DNA from: Ectocarpus siliculosus
Taxonomy: Eukaryota > Sar > Phaeophyceae > Ectocarpales > Ectocarpaceae
Assembly: GCA_000310025.1 (NCBI GenBank)
Contig: FN649729.1
Coordinates: 3,952,964 to 4,016,963 of the forward strand
Direction of reading: 5' to 3'
DNA: 64,000 nt
The notes below the pieces were generated by a model. It saw only the letters and a program-made list of their open reading frames with translations. It had not been told where the DNA came from and searched no databases. The translations under genes and the position numbers were made by a program. Shown piece by piece: positions 1 to 11,040 of this stretch; within the stretch, counting starts at the first letter, position 1, and every line of letters begins with the position of its first letter.

Positions 1-8
1 CTGCAAAG

Positions 9-262
9 GGCGGATTCAACTATGTCAGCAAATTCACGGATGAATATTCCAGAATGAACGTCGTGTACCTGATAAGGACCAAGGACGAAGCCATCGACAC
101 ACTGGAACGATTTATTGACGACATCATCATACCGAATGGTTTTCGACTGGAGCGGCTTCGGAGTGACTGTGGAGGAGAGTACACAGCTGAGTACTACAAG
201 AAGTTCTGCAAAACAATTGGAATCGTCCAAGAATTTACGGCACCGGCAACACATGGGGCGAG
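9..262 (+). pseudogene. copia integrase core, internally deleted
   Basis: The frame starting at base 9 reads through a TDEYSR motif and an SDCGGEYT motif; the latter holds the second catalytic Asp of the DDE integrase core. The first catalytic Asp would lie outside the window. After FTAPAT, where copia integrases normally continue with a QNGVSER-type stretch containing the catalytic Glu, the sequence jumps directly to the later WGELCCTAVHITNRLP region, which reads in another frame. Roughly 25-30 codons, including the catalytic Glu, are therefore missing at about 238-258. The deletion is inferred from the family pattern; there is no second copy in this window for comparison. Confidence 0.8.
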
Positions 263-2512
263 TTGTGCTGCACGGCGGTACACATCACGAATCGCCTGCC
301 GCATGTACATCTGAACAACGAGACGCCTTACTACCGGATGTTTGGAAAACAAGCTTCGCTACGACATCTACGGGTTATCGGATCGTCAGCGTTCGTACAC
401 GTCGAAACGTACAAGACTAAGCTTGCAAATCGAGCTTGGCCCGGAATACTGGTTGGGTACAGCCCCAACAGCAACGCTTATTGGATTTATAATCCGCATA
501 CCAAGCGCATCGTTCCATCGAGAAACGTGATTTTCATCGAACCAATGGACGCGGCCATGCCGCCGGTCATACCGACCATTGAGGAACTACGCGACTACGA
601 ACCGGAAAACGAATTATCGGTTTCCGCGGATGTCGACATACCCGGAAACGAGGGGGAAGTGAAAGATAATTCGAAATATGAGGAGGACTACTACGAGGAA
701 GAAGGACAACAAGAACAAGAACAAGAACAAGAACAAGAACAAGGAATTATACCCCGCATGCACTTGCGAAGCAGCGGAAGGAATACGGATATTCAACAAT
801 CAACAAACAACAAACGGCAGCAAGCGGAGCTACGGAGGCTATCGCCATGGAATAAACTAGCGACTTTTGTCGACCAAGACCAAGACCAAGCCCAAGATAT
901 AAGAATCAAGAATCCATCAGCCGGAGAACCTGTCCGGCCGCCAGCATCTATACCTGTACCCACTACATATCAAGAAGCCAAGAGGTCTATGGATGCCGAT
1001 CAATGGAAAGCAGCTATGGACAAGGAGATGAGAAGCCTGAAAGATCATGATGTGGCGGATCTAGTTCCAATTCAGAGTCTACCTCCTGGAGCTAAACCCA
1101 TTGGATCGAGATGGTTATACAAGATGAAAGCAACCGGAGTTATGAAGGCAAGACTCATCGTCCAAGGCTGGGGACAACGGCATGGAATCGACTGTGGAGG
1201 AACCTACGCACCTGTGAGTAGATTTAGCTCACAGCTGGTCTTAATGGCAATTGCAGCGGAAAGAGGATACGTTGTGGAAACGATGGACGTGGTGACTGCA
1301 TTTCTTCAGAGCAAAGTGGAAGAAGTGTATGTTCGTCAAGCTAAAGGATACGAAATAATGGATGAAGTGACGGGACTACCGCTGGTGATGAAGCTCAAGA
1401 AAAGCTTATACGGATTGAAGCAGAGCCCTCGGAACTTCGGCAACGCATTTGCCAAAGGAATAAAAGAAATCGGGTTTACTGCTCTACTGAGCGACCCGTG
1501 CGTATATGTGTACGGTGCTGGACCGACATATGCGATACTATGTGTGTACGTGGACGACTGCACACTAGCTGGAAAGACACCGAACGTGGTTCAAGATTTG
1601 AAGAAACAACTATCGGACAAATTCAAGATGACGGACGGAGGACCAGCGGAACTACTACTAGGGATGGAGATTTCTCAGAGCGACGGAGAAATCGCAGTGA
1701 GCCAATACAAATATGTGATGAACATACTGGACAAGTATCAAATGAAGGACTGCAAATCAGCGGCGACTCCAGGATGCGGGCCAGAAATTGAACAAGAGCC
1801 GGAGAATGCTATATATTTAAGTGACGAGGACAAGAAACTCTACCAGGGAATAGTCGGAAGTCTCCTCTTCTTGACTAACACGACGAGATGGGAGATTGGA
1901 TATGCCGTCATGATCCTGTGCAGAGGGATGAACAAGCCTACCAATCAACATATGGTCGGAGCAAAGAGAGTGCTGCGATACCTTCGAGGATGCCCGGATA
2001 TGCCACTAAAGTTCAGGAGAGGACAATGGGACCTGAAGTGCTACTGTGACGCGAGCTTCGCTGGATCGGGCGAGAGACTTCAGAAGCGTTCTTCTACTGG
2101 ATACATCTTCATACTTGCGGGAGGCGTCATCAGTGCAGCATCAACTCTGCAGAAGCTAACAGCACAATCAAGTGTACATGCGGAGATCATCGCGATGGCT
2201 ACAGCAGCGAGGGAAGCAATTTATCTGCAAGGTGTACTATCGGAACTTGGATTTCCATGCGGCAATATCCCGCTTCATTCGGATTCAACGGGAGCGCTGA
2301 GCATAGCAGGAAACTCCATGTTTCGAGGCCGTAGCAAGTTCATCAGCACGAGATACTGGCTACTTCGCCAGAACGTAAACCAGGGAAACATTGTGCTAAA
2401 GTTCGTGAGGAGTGAGGAGCAGCTTGCGGACATATTGACCAAGCATCTGGAACGTGTCCAATTCGTCAAACTGCGAACATTGGTTCAAGAACATGGAGGA
2501 TCTACGAAATAG
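263..2512 (+). CDS. copia Pol C-terminal part: integrase tail, reverse transcriptase, RNase H
   Basis: A 749-codon open frame. It starts with the integrase C-terminal part (ETPYYRMFGKQ, then GILVGY), then an acidic, Gln-rich linker with an (EQ)n run at about residues 149-160. The RT domain begins near residue 285 (WLYKMKATG), with FLQSKVEEVYV, KKSLYGLKQSPR and the catalytic YVDD in CVYVDDCTLAG. RNase H follows with CYCDASFAG, a HAEIIA motif and a HSDS motif, and the end shows the copia ending LADILTKHLE. The product would copy element RNA into DNA in a virus-like particle. The start is arbitrary because the frame is part of a larger polyprotein. No stops interrupt RT or RNase H, so this half decayed little. 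Confidence 0.9.
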   Translation: MCCTAVHITNRLPHVHLNNETPYYRMFGKQASLRHLRVIGSSAFVHVETYKTKLANRAWPGILVGYSPNSNAYWIYNPHTKRIVPSRNVIFIEPMDAAMPPVIPTIEELRDYEPENELSVSADVDIPGNEGEVKDNSKYEEDYYEEEGQQEQEQEQEQEQGIIPRMHLRSSGRNTDIQQSTNNKRQQAELRRLSPWNKLATFVDQDQDQAQDIRIKNPSAGEPVRPPASIPVPTTYQEAKRSMDADQWKAAMDKEMRSLKDHDVADLVPIQSLPPGAKPIGSRWLYKMKATGVMKARLIVQGWGQRHGIDCGGTYAPVSRFSSQLVLMAIAAERGYVVETMDVVTAFLQSKVEEVYVRQAKGYEIMDEVTGLPLVMKLKKSLYGLKQSPRNFGNAFAKGIKEIGFTALLSDPCVYVYGAGPTYAILCVYVDDCTLAGKTPNVVQDLKKQLSDKFKMTDGGPAELLLGMEISQSDGEIAVSQYKYVMNILDKYQMKDCKSAATPGCGPEIEQEPENAIYLSDEDKKLYQGIVGSLLFLTNTTRWEIGYAVMILCRGMNKPTNQHMVGAKRVLRYLRGCPDMPLKFRRGQWDLKCYCDASFAGSGERLQKRSSTGYIFILAGGVISAASTLQKLTAQSSVHAEIIAMATAAREAIYLQGVLSELGFPCGNIPLHSDSTGALSIAGNSMFRGRSKFISTRYWLLRQNVNQGNIVLKFVRSEEQLADILTKHLERVQFVKLRTLVQEHGGSTK

Positions 2513-3490
2513 GAGATTTCACATGGCGGAGCATCAGATGTGACAGTTTCAGATGTATAAGGACAACACGAGAAGGCTGGTACGACGACTACACACCAAC
2601 CACTACCAAGAAGAACAAGACAGGACTACCTGGACAACAACGACAAGGAAAGACATCACAAACAAGACAGGACTACCTGGAAAACAACGACATACAAGAC
2701 CGACAAGACCAAGGAGGTTTACTTCCTGGACGACAACAACAACAACAATAACAACAGCGTCATCATCGAAGACGTCTGGAGACACAACAACGGCTTAATT
2801 GCTACACTGGAGAAGGAGACGGGATGAGAAGGAAAGTAATGACGTATGAAATAGTTATACCGAACATCAGTAACGTAGAGAAGAGTGAATTTTGTGAAAG
2901 TATAGTGAATCCCGGGCATGGACATCACAGACATGATGTGTGCTTCACGGTCATTCTGTCTACATGGAAGAATGAACGGTTTTACGAAGAGGTGTATGTG
3001 ATACTTCGTATGAGGTGTGATTCTGGTAAGGTAAAATAATTGGCCAGATGAAAGAGAAATGCTGTGATAGAGGTATGTGTTTACGTACGTGCTAAGAGCG
3101 TTGAGGTACAGTAGTATGCGACGAATGAAAGGTTTACTATGGTCATTCAACCGTAGTCAATGTATTTCACTATTGTAGAAACAGTTAAACGCAGTTGTTT
3201 TTTAGTTGAGCAAACTTGGGGACGAAATTCTGATCTTTGTTCACTGAATGCGGGGAGAGAATAAGAAGATAAGGAGAAGAAAATAAGGACGATTATCTTT
3301 TGGAGCAGGAGAGCAGCTGAACAGGCAGTTGTTGAAGCATGAGTAACGCGCGTACCGTTATACAAATTATGGGGGCGTGTGTAATGTAAGAGTACTGAAT
3401 TGAAGCAGGTGCGTAAAAGACTTGCAGGATTTATGCAGTAGATTTAGAACAACACTGGGGTTGTTGAAGTGCACGTAACATTGCATCCAT
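2513..3490 (+). other. 3' untranslated region of Copia-1
   Basis: About 1 kb between the pol stop and the 3' LTR, unusually long for a copia element. I see no gene. It starts with a repetitive stretch rich in GACAACAAC/CAAGAC words (2560-2790). A second copy of the ATGGGGGCGTGT polypurine-like motif lies at 3368-3379, about 125 bp upstream of the one next to the LTR, which suggests a duplicated or older LTR boundary. Confidence 0.5.
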
Positions 3491-3500
3491 CATGGGGGCG
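3491..3500 (+). promoter_or_regulatory. polypurine tract of Copia-1
   Basis: CATGGGGGCG lies immediately before the TGTTGA that opens the 3' LTR. A G-rich tract in this position primes plus-strand DNA synthesis in LTR retrotransposons. Confidence 0.7.
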
Positions 3501-3746
3501 TGTTGAAATACAGCGCATCACTGCTGTAGGATGTGTGTAGTAGAATAGATGCAGCTGTATGATTGCTGTATGCAATGATACGTACATGCGGTGTGATATG
3601 TGACGTTTGGTAAAACGTAACATGTATGACGAGTTCTAGCGAGGAACTCACGAATGAATTGATGGTTGAGCAGAGGATTGTAATTGTAGCGAGATCACGA
3701 GGTGTTGCGAGCCCCACCGGGTTCACTCCCCAACTATCCCTCAACA
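3501..3746 (+). repeat. 3' LTR of Copia-1 (246 bp)
   Basis: The segment opens with TGTTGAAATACAGCG and closes with CTATCCCTCAACA, giving the inverted ends TGTTGA/TCAACA typical of copia LTRs. It follows directly on the polypurine tract. The matching 5' LTR lies outside the window, so the boundary rests on the end motifs alone. Confidence 0.75.
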
Positions 3747-3829
3747 TCTCACCTCTGCAACTGAGCTAGGCTCCGGTGCCACCGGCAGGCAATAATGAAA
3801 GTCTCATTGAGGCAACAATGATACCAACT

Positions 3830-4930
3830 TCAGTCTCGACGACTACACGCAGGCTTAACCGCCTGCAGACACGACCCTTGGGTACAGGGCACCTCGACAC
3901 GACACATTTCTACAAACACGACAGGGTGAAGCGTCATGTCTCGAGAGCGGTCTAGCGACGCCGTCACCTCAGCTTCGGTCCAGGGCGTTGACCCAACCAG
4001 ATCTTCCGTCACATCCACACGCGTGGGGAACTGCCCACCCATTCTTTCGCAGGCAGAAATCCGTGGCTTTTGCCTTTCCAATCCCGGGAAACTTGCTGTA
4101 CAGCAGTCGTTGCCTGAGACGGATGCCCACAGCGGCAGGCGGGCCATCACCTCATCCGGTCGACTCGACCACCACACTGCATCTCCCGACCCGCCTTGGT
4201 CGACACCGTGCAACAACCTTAGGAACTCATGCCCATGCGTCGTGCCAGCACGGAGGGCATGCATCTGCGGGCGCGTGATACCCTCATGCGTGAAGATGTT
4301 ACCGAACAGTCGCCCTTCTTCCGACACGACCTCCCAGAGCAGGGAACGCACGCCGATGACCATGAATGAGGTCGCTGTCATTTCCACGTACCAGGACACG
4401 TTTCCCCACGCGTGTAAACATCTCCTCCAAGACACGCAGCTGCGGGTCGGCCTCATAGGGCGCGGTTATGCACTCGCATCGTAACGCACGAGAGACAACA
4501 CGTGAGACCCTGGCGACGATGTGACTCGTAAACGCTATCGCCTTCACAGCTGCTTTCTGTAGACCTGGATCCTGAAGCGGCACGTTGGACTCCCGTAGAC
4601 CAAAGGACTGCTGCCGTGCCCGCTCTCTCTCGCTAGACCTCGAACTCGTGGTTGCCCCTTTGCCGGGTGGAGAAGCCCCGTCAAAAACCACGGTGATCCC
4701 CCCCATGCCGAAGCAAGCTTGTTCAGGCTTGTGGCCATCGACATCGCGAGGGAGACGACGTTGTCGTCCAGCACAAGAGGAACTGCCACGCTCCCGATGC
4801 CAGCAGCTTTGTGCAACGCAAAATGACCGTCGACGACCAGGTGCTTCTGTCTCGTGCCATCTTCGTCGTCGAGAGGTACCCTCTTCGAAGCTACCTCCTT
4901 CGGGTATGCCGACAATCCGCTCACTCCCAT
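3830..4930 (-). pseudogene. FEN1/EXO1-like 5' flap nuclease, decayed
   Basis: The minus strand starts with MGVSGL at 4930; this family needs a Met-Gly start because the N-terminal Gly takes part in catalysis. It continues with VVDGHFALHKA, then TVVFDGASPP (XPG-N metal-binding Asp), APYEADPQL (XPG-I acidic cluster) and GNDSDLI, then VIGVRSLLWEV. These are successive landmarks of structure-specific nucleases acting in DNA repair and replication. They fall in different frames: one shift lies at a C7 run on the plus strand (4698-4704) and another follows NDSDLI near 4390. The C-terminal part (to about 3830) has no recognisable helix-hairpin-helix. Either a pseudogene or a gene with sequence errors; family assignment is good, function of this copy doubtful. 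Confidence 0.7.
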
Positions 4931-6083
4931 GGCACTCCGTTGGAGGTAAGGATGTGCTATCGCGCAGCCCAGCCGTGCTCCTGCTGCGTGGAGGTAGGTG
5001 AAACTTGGGTGACAATCCTTTTTTTTTATCGTTCGGTGTTGTTGCCGTTGGCAGTCTGTTGGTTCTTTTTGGAACGACCATACATGATATACATTGCCCT
5101 TGCGGGATGTGACTGCAGGGCATTTTTTGGATTGGACGGGTGGCCAATGGCCCGGATTTTGTTGGAAAATCCCCAGACATCCACCCAGGTTAACCCGCAT
5201 GGGTTGCTTCCCAGATCCTCGCCTCCCTGGGTAGGGGGGGGAGTGTTGATTTGTGCCCGGTGTGTATGACGTACCGGTTTTTTCGCTTGGGCAGCTAGAA
5301 CCAACGCGGGGGCTTTCGTTTGGGGGTCAGTTTCCCTCCTCCCTTTTTTGGGGGCCCCCCCCCCCCCCTCGTGGTTTTGTGGCAAAGTAGTAGGCAGGAA
5401 AAACATATGTATACAAGTGCTTGGCGTCCCAAGGGTTTATACTGGACACATCTGAATGAAGCCAACGAAATGAGGTGTCATTGTCTTTCATCACCTTTTT
5501 TTGGTTACAACGGACAATTTTCACATATGCAAGCAAGGAACCAACACACCAACACTAGACTAGAGCAACGTGTTGACTTCGTGTGTGCCCCCGAGGTCTG
5601 GATTTCAAAGTCTACAGGAAACTACCTACTTTTTCGCGCTTTCCATGGCGTCCATCCGGGCGTTAGAAACATGGGAACGCATACGATCCCGATTTCTTAT
5701 TATTTTCGGGGCCCGTCGTGGTTCTTGCGGGCTATTCGTCCATTATTGAGCTATTTGTAAGACCGAGCGACCTTAAAACTGTCTAAAAAAAAAAAAAAAA
5801 TGTAAAAAAAACGGGCGCTCCTTGCGCGGATAGGGAAACAAAAAATAGCCGCGTCAACGCTAATCCCAAAGCGCTAATATTTTTTTATTTTTCTTAGTAT
5901 GACACACAATATTTTTCTACTTTCATGTTCCCGCATGGGAAAATACAGCAACATGCCACCACACTATGAACGGAAATATCCCACAACTAGATAGAATCGT
6001 GTAACGCTGGACGTTTCGAAGAAAAAACACCCTACCAATATGCGATATGTGACGCGAACGTCACTGTCGTTCCGACAAAAAGC
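4931..6083. other. no recognisable gene; homopolymer-rich
   Basis: I find no supported coding sequence. The stretch has a G8-type run near 5227, a C14 run near 5356 preceded by a G run, and an A17 run near 5786. Confidence 0.5.
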
Positions 6084-6969
6084 CTAAAAGAGGTTGTGCA
6101 TCATCCAGCTGCCGGGGTTTTGGGGTATGAAACTCGCCGCTGCCACGGGTGGTAGGCGGGGTGCTGCATGAAAGCCGGGGGCCGCGCCGTAGTATGGGTG
6201 GGCAGGCGCTTGCATGGGGTGAGCGGCAGCCGGTGAGCGGCAGCCGGTGGGACGGCCTGCTGATTGATGTCGGTCGCCACTGTCTGCTTCCTGTGTATTG
6301 TGTGGGCAATCACGCGTCAATCGACCGCAAAGGGAAGGGAACAACATGTATTTAAAGGGGGTAACCATCCGTTCTCTAACCATCCGTTCTCTTGCGAACG
6401 GGGTTTTGTCCACCCAAGACTCGCAGTACATCGACACCGGAATCTCAAGCAAACAAAACCATCTTCTACGCACCTCGGGCGGCCCCGCTTATGTTTCTTG
6501 GGAGGACAGGGCGTCTCGGCGTCGCTCGAGGAAGAAGACGGGTCGGTGGAAGACGATGACGGTGATGGGATCTCTCTGTGCCTCTTGCTCCTCGACGACT
6601 TCGACGGCGCCTTCTTGGAGCGCCTGTGTACGATTCTCGGTCGGGACGGAAAAACAAAGCTAAGAACAGCAACCTGCGGTGACTGCAGTAACCGGCACAT
6701 CACTCAAACCGAGGACATGAGCCGAACATGTACACATCTTGTGCTCGACGGAGCTACTCTGACCGACCCCGCTGTCCGAGGGGGCTAACTGGTTCGGAGA
6801 CAACTTACCGGATAGGTGTCGGGTCCGGGGGCGTCGCAGCCGGTTTTGTGGCGGATACAGTCCCAACGATGTACTTGGTCATGGCCATCAGTCGAGGTTC
6901 GATCAACCCATACACTTTTGCGGCAACGTCGTCGACCAGCTTCGCATGTTGCGTACCGTACACCGTCAC
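6084..6969 (-). CDS. last three exons of a host gene: Ser-rich basic protein with an RGRP motif
   Basis: Three exons fit with open frames and matching phases on the minus strand. Exon A (6969-6809) follows a CAG acceptor and ends at CCG|GTAAGT in phase 2. Exon B (6659-6470) follows TTCTTAG and ends TGC|GTAGAAG in phase 0. Exon C (6290-6084) follows ATACACAG and ends with TAG. Together they give about 186 codons. Exon A contains LVDDVAAKVYGLIEPRL, likely helical. Exon B is Ser/Lys-rich (KKAPSKSSRSKRHR, a run of Ser) and ends KKHKRGRPR, like an AT-hook core, suggesting a nuclear DNA- or chromatin-associated protein. Exon C is Pro/Ala/His-rich and ends SWMMHNLF. A donor 4 bp further upstream (GTGCGT) is possible but puts exon C in a less protein-like frame. 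Upstream exons are uncertain; function unknown. Confidence 0.6.
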
Positions 6970-7459
6970 CTGTGCCCGAATGATATTTGGGTGGGGTGGG
7001 CAGGGAGGGGCGTCGTGCAGGAGTGAGGGGAATGTCGGCATCAAATGGTGCTAAAGCGAGTACACATGATAAACCAAAACCACAAACCACACACACGCCG
7101 AACATTCGTAGTGGATTGACGGCTATCCACCTATTTCGAGGACCACCTATTCGAACGCCGTAGTCCTGACAAAACAGAGACGGCAGATTAATCATCTCTA
7201 ACAGCAGGTACCTGACTCTGTCGCGAGCGAGATAAGACCAAGGTGCTGGCGACACATCTAGCAGGCAGGTTTTGAAGTACGAAACACCCGCGAAAACGGG
7301 TACCGACTACGCAGTCATGTCAAGGCGACCTACAGCAGTAGTGAAACGGTAAACACAACCTACACAGCATACGTCGTTTTGTGGCCCGCAACGCCTCCTG
7401 CACGTATATTGCTTCTCGGCGCCTATGCCCCCAGCTTAAAATCGGGGGCAACATACATC

Positions 7460-8440
7460 GCATCACCTGACGCTCCGGCTTGTCCAGCTATACCCCCGGT
7501 GTTGAACTTCCCGGCGGTGCGGGTGAAAGCGGCGTTCCGGCACCTCCTACGATCGAGATCGAAGGCAAAGGGTCGAGGGAGGCGAGGTAGGTTTGATACC
7601 ACATTGGGATCCGACAAAAAAAAAAAGCGTCGCTTTCTTTTCCAGGTCCGCGTTGTGCCCTCTCTAGAACACCTCTACCCGACCTGATCACAAACTCCAG
7701 CTGGGGGAAAACGCCACAGCCCCCAATATATCCTAGTATACAGCAGTACATTGAGCATCTTTCTATGCGGCATTCCAGTGCATCTCGGTTCGCACACATG
7801 CTCATCTTAAACATCTTGCACCAGAATGGCTTCACACCCCGGCTTGCCTGCGTTTCGAAGAAAATATGCACATGTACAACTATTAATTGTAGTTCGCACA
7901 AAAATATGTAGTCTGCGTTTTATCTGGATATCCACGGCCCGAAATTCAAATTCCAGCTTTTAAAGGGGAAGCACACATGTGAGCATCACCTGGCGTGTCT
8001 GCATGTCCAGCTTGACCCCCGGATGAGGGCGTCTTTTTGGCGGCTTCTCCTGCAATCGAGGCCGAAGGCAAAGCGTGGAGGGCTCAGATAGAACAACTTT
8101 GTTTGCTGATTTGAGGGTTGACACACACCTCCCAAAAAAAACGTTTTCTTTTTGCCCCACCGCAGTCTGCGTTCCTCTCCGACGTTCATGTCGTGTATCT
8201 GATTTCAAATTCCAGCGTCGGTGCAAAGCCCTAGATCCCGCTTCTCTCCTAGTTTCTTGCACCAGCATAGCATGAAACTCCTGCTTGCCTGCACCCCCGG
8301 TCCTTCCAAGACTACAAGTATGTAGTTCCCATTGATACAGCAGTGCGTTGCTCTTTCTTTCTAACGCGACACGTCCGGGAATTCAAACTTCAGTTTTGAG
8401 GAAGCAAAGGGTGAGCCTCTAAAAGTACTACTGCTGTAAC
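7460..8440 (-). repeat. tandemly duplicated segment carrying a small exon
   Basis: About 7467-7940 and 7984-8390 are diverged tandem copies. Both hold, on the minus strand, a CTCGATC(G/T)NAG acceptor followed by a short exon and a GTGATG donor. In the right copy the exon (8049-7990) is 60 bp and can be inserted in phase 1 without changing frame. In the left copy the exon (7546-7467) is 80 bp and has an in-frame TAG in that phase. The remainder of each copy is intron-like, with TACAGCAGTA motifs. These may be alternative exons of the gene ending at 6084, but I cannot prove the join. Confidence 0.45.
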
Positions 8441-8498
8441 ACTGACCGGGGCCAGAAGGTTATTTGCGGGAGCTGGCCGCCCCTCCGCCGTCTAAGCG

Positions 8499-8619
8499 AG
8501 GATCACGTGGTATGTAGATTGCTGAGGAGGAAGCGGTAGTGGAAGTTGCTGTGTGCGGATCCGCTTGTGGCGTCGGAGCTTCTCCTTTCCTTTGCTTGCT
8601 TCACCGCCGTTGGCCCCAC
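8499..8619 (-). CDS. possible exon, Lys-rich
   Basis: The acceptor GTCGGACAG at 8620-8628 is followed by an open frame reading GGANGGEASKGKEKLRR and then a Gln/Leu/Pro stretch, to a stop near 8492. Its phase (1) matches the donor of the Cys-rich exon at 8930, so the two can be joined. No donor is clear before the stop, so this could also be a terminal exon. Function unknown. Confidence 0.35.
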
Positions 8620-8929
8620 CTGTCCGACAGGGACGAGACGGAAACATCGACATGTGGTTCGGAAAAAGACGATACCACAACGAACATGTGCGCAGCTACA
8701 TTTCATGCCTTGCTACCTGAATGAACTCGTTCCCGACAGCTCTACTGATAGGCACAGCAGACGGCGGTCAGCCTCCGCGCTATTGCTTTGCATGTGCCCC
8801 CCCCACCCACATGCCTGAAAAATTCCAACTTTTTTGAAAATGGACTTAACGGCTCCACTCGACACAGCACCTACATGTACACAGCCCCCCCCTCAGTAGA
8901 TTCCAAGATAACGTGCTCGACACACAAAC

Positions 8930-9213
8930 CTGCTTGCTCGGGACGGCAGAACGTGCAGGCGTGGGCCTCGTTGACCACTTGCATGCATACGACGTGGCAA
9001 GCAGCCTCGCACGAATGGCACCGGCCGCTCAAGGCTCCATCTCCTCCCTGATTGCATCGACCGCCAGCGGCGCACTGCGCCGTGTTCAGGATCGCCTGAC
9101 CCTCTGCTGAAGCCCAAGCTGCGGATACCGACCCACCAGCAGGGGGGCTCACCGACGGACTGCTGTACCCCCGTGCCCGCGGGCACCGCTCCTGACCCAC
9201 GCCTAATGCAACC
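8930..9213 (-). CDS. possible exon with a Cys/His zinc-binding motif
   Basis: The minus strand has an open frame ending at a CAAGCAG|GTTTGTG donor (8930). It is Ala/Ser-rich and carries GRCHSCEAACHVVCMQ followed by HACTFC, that is CxxC-CHxxC-CxxC spacing as in PHD/RING-like zinc ligands. The start is uncertain: a weak acceptor, TTGCATTAG, lies near 9207-9215. A similar Cys cluster occurs in the exon at 53387-53650, so the window may hold two members of one family of Cys-rich proteins. Without cDNA the exon limits are provisional. Confidence 0.4.
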
Positions 9214-10496
9214 GTTGCGGCCGCAGTATTGGTGATCCCAGTCGCGGCACGAGGAGTGCGTGGAATACAATGTAGGTGCAGCGTTGTGGACACATCTGGA
9301 TTTCTACCACGGGGGCCTGCAGGTTCTTGCAGCCACCTTCCTTGGCACGGTTTCCCTGATGAAACGGGGACCATCCTGTCCCCTGTTGTGTCGCCGTGAG
9401 AGGGTGTGCCCACTGCTGTGGGAGGTGGAGGGTGTGTGCCCTCGCTCCTGGCGAGGCTGCTGTAGAGTGTGTCTTCTTCCAAAAAAAATGCGGATTAATT
9501 AAATTTAATTGTTTTGTACCACCACACCCCCTCCGCCCAGAGCATTTTTTTTGGTGCGGGGGGTCCTGTTGCAAGTGGTCTATGGCTGTTGCTGTACTTC
9601 TAGACGAACACGCCACAACGCATGAGCGCAAAAAATGCTGCACATGGTATGCATGTCACTACAAAAGATAAACGATATACCACTGCTGCCGACTTGACCG
9701 ACGGATTGCAGCAGGTTTCGGCGATACTACTGCTGTATCCGCGACAGGCAGAAAGTAGACGGCGTGTCGTCTATTTTGTAGGTAGAATACAAGTACTGCT
9801 GTCGGCATGTATTTGCCCACACGCAAAAGACTCTTTTCTATGATGGAGATGGTTTCGTGGTGTCATATTAAGAAAAAAAAAAAAAAAGTACAGACATGCA
9901 GCGGTGGATCACAAATTAGGTACAGCACCTGCGTGGCACCAGCATGTTTTGATGTGTATGTATGCTACAGATTCAAGAGGACACATGTGGGTGCAGCAGC
10001 TTGTACCATGAATACCACCTGGCACATGCTTCGACTTGCAGTGCGAGACAAAGAGTTGGGGGTGGCGCGGGTGCGAGCGAGTGCGGTGAGACAACAGAGA
10101 GGGGACGAGAGCGAGACACACACACACACACACCAGGCGGCGTAGACAGAAAACACGCTTCTCACAGACCTGCTGGTTTAACCTCGAGGCCCGAGACATG
10201 ATGGCTTCTACTTTCAACAACCTGGCTGGCTCTATCCAGCAAGTAGCACATGCTCTCGGTATCGTGTTGCTTCGCGCTTCGCCTTGGCCCGCGGTGTTGC
10301 CTGGCGCCGAGCAGGGAAAAAAACTGCATGCGGCTGGACCTACAGCAGCGCCATTATCCGCCCTGTCTGCTGAATCCAGCCGGGACTTGCCCTTGGTGAC
10401 CACCAACCCCATCTATGTTGGGCCCTACCATGGTATTGCGCGTGTGGGATCGTTGTCTGTGGAGTGCGGGGTGTGGTTGAAGGGGCATGCCCTCTC
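9214..10496. other. no gene seen; holds an A-rich repeat fragment
   Basis: Non-coding by inspection. A fragment at 9831-9886 (GATGGAGATGGTTTCG, then TCATATTAAG and an A15 run) matches the 3' end of the A-tailed repeat at 46799-46937. The stretch ends at the left boundary of Gypsy-1. Confidence 0.5.
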
Positions 10497-11022
10497 TGTG
10501 GTACGAGTAGGCTCGTTTCAGGGGCTGTTTGGACCTTGTCCCCGCTTTCTGGTGTGCTGGCGTTAAGATGCGGCGTAATTAGCTATTCCCCGAGATGACG
10601 TATGTGTTCGCATGAAGTTGGCTCTGTGTCGACCCCACGAGTTCAGAGAAGAGAGAGCTCCCGGGCAAGGGTAAAGGTCAAGTGGGCATGTGTTAAGTAC
10701 CAGTTCGGTTGCAGAGATCTAGGCAGAGCTTGAGTTTGGCATGTGTGTGCGTGGATAGGTTAACAGCAACAGCAGTGTTGTTGGTATGCATGCAGCTGGG
10801 TTGAGTGCAGCAGCCGCCGAGAGACGAATCAACAACAAGTTTCCCTCAACAGCTATCTGTCCGTTCCCTTCCTCGACGACACATCCGTAAAGTCTATCAA
10901 GCATCCATAAGAGACAAGAACCTCGAACCTAGCGCAGAACCCTGGTAGTGCAAAGCCGCACTGCTGTGCATTTGATTGGGTAATTGGGTCATCAACAGAA
11001 CCCCCGAAGACCAAGTATCACA
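10497..11022 (+). repeat. 5' LTR of Gypsy-1
   Basis: Matches 21377-21898 almost base for base. Visible differences include a 3-bp length change in a GTTGTTGG/GTTGG stretch near 10775 and two extra C residues near 11001. TG...CA ends. Confidence 0.92.
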
Positions 11023-11040
11023 TTGGCGTGTCGGCGCTTG
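11023..11040 (+). promoter_or_regulatory. primer-binding site of Gypsy-1
   Basis: TTGGCGTGTCGGCGCTTG directly follows the LTR. A TTGGCG start here is shared with the second gypsy element (minus strand, 42895-42890), as expected for a tRNA-primed site. I do not know which tRNA. Confidence 0.6.

Larger units (their letters stand above)
1..3746 (+). mobile_element. Copia-1: 3' part of a Ty1/copia LTR retrotransposon
   Basis: The window opens inside the integrase of a copia-type element and runs through reverse transcriptase and RNase H to a 246-bp 3' LTR. The order integrase, then RT, then RNase H defines the Ty1/copia superfamily. The 5' LTR, gag and the start of pol lie to the left of the window, so the target duplication cannot be checked. 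The integrase carries an internal deletion, so this copy is probably unable to move by itself, although its RT-RNase H frame is intact. Confidence 0.9.
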
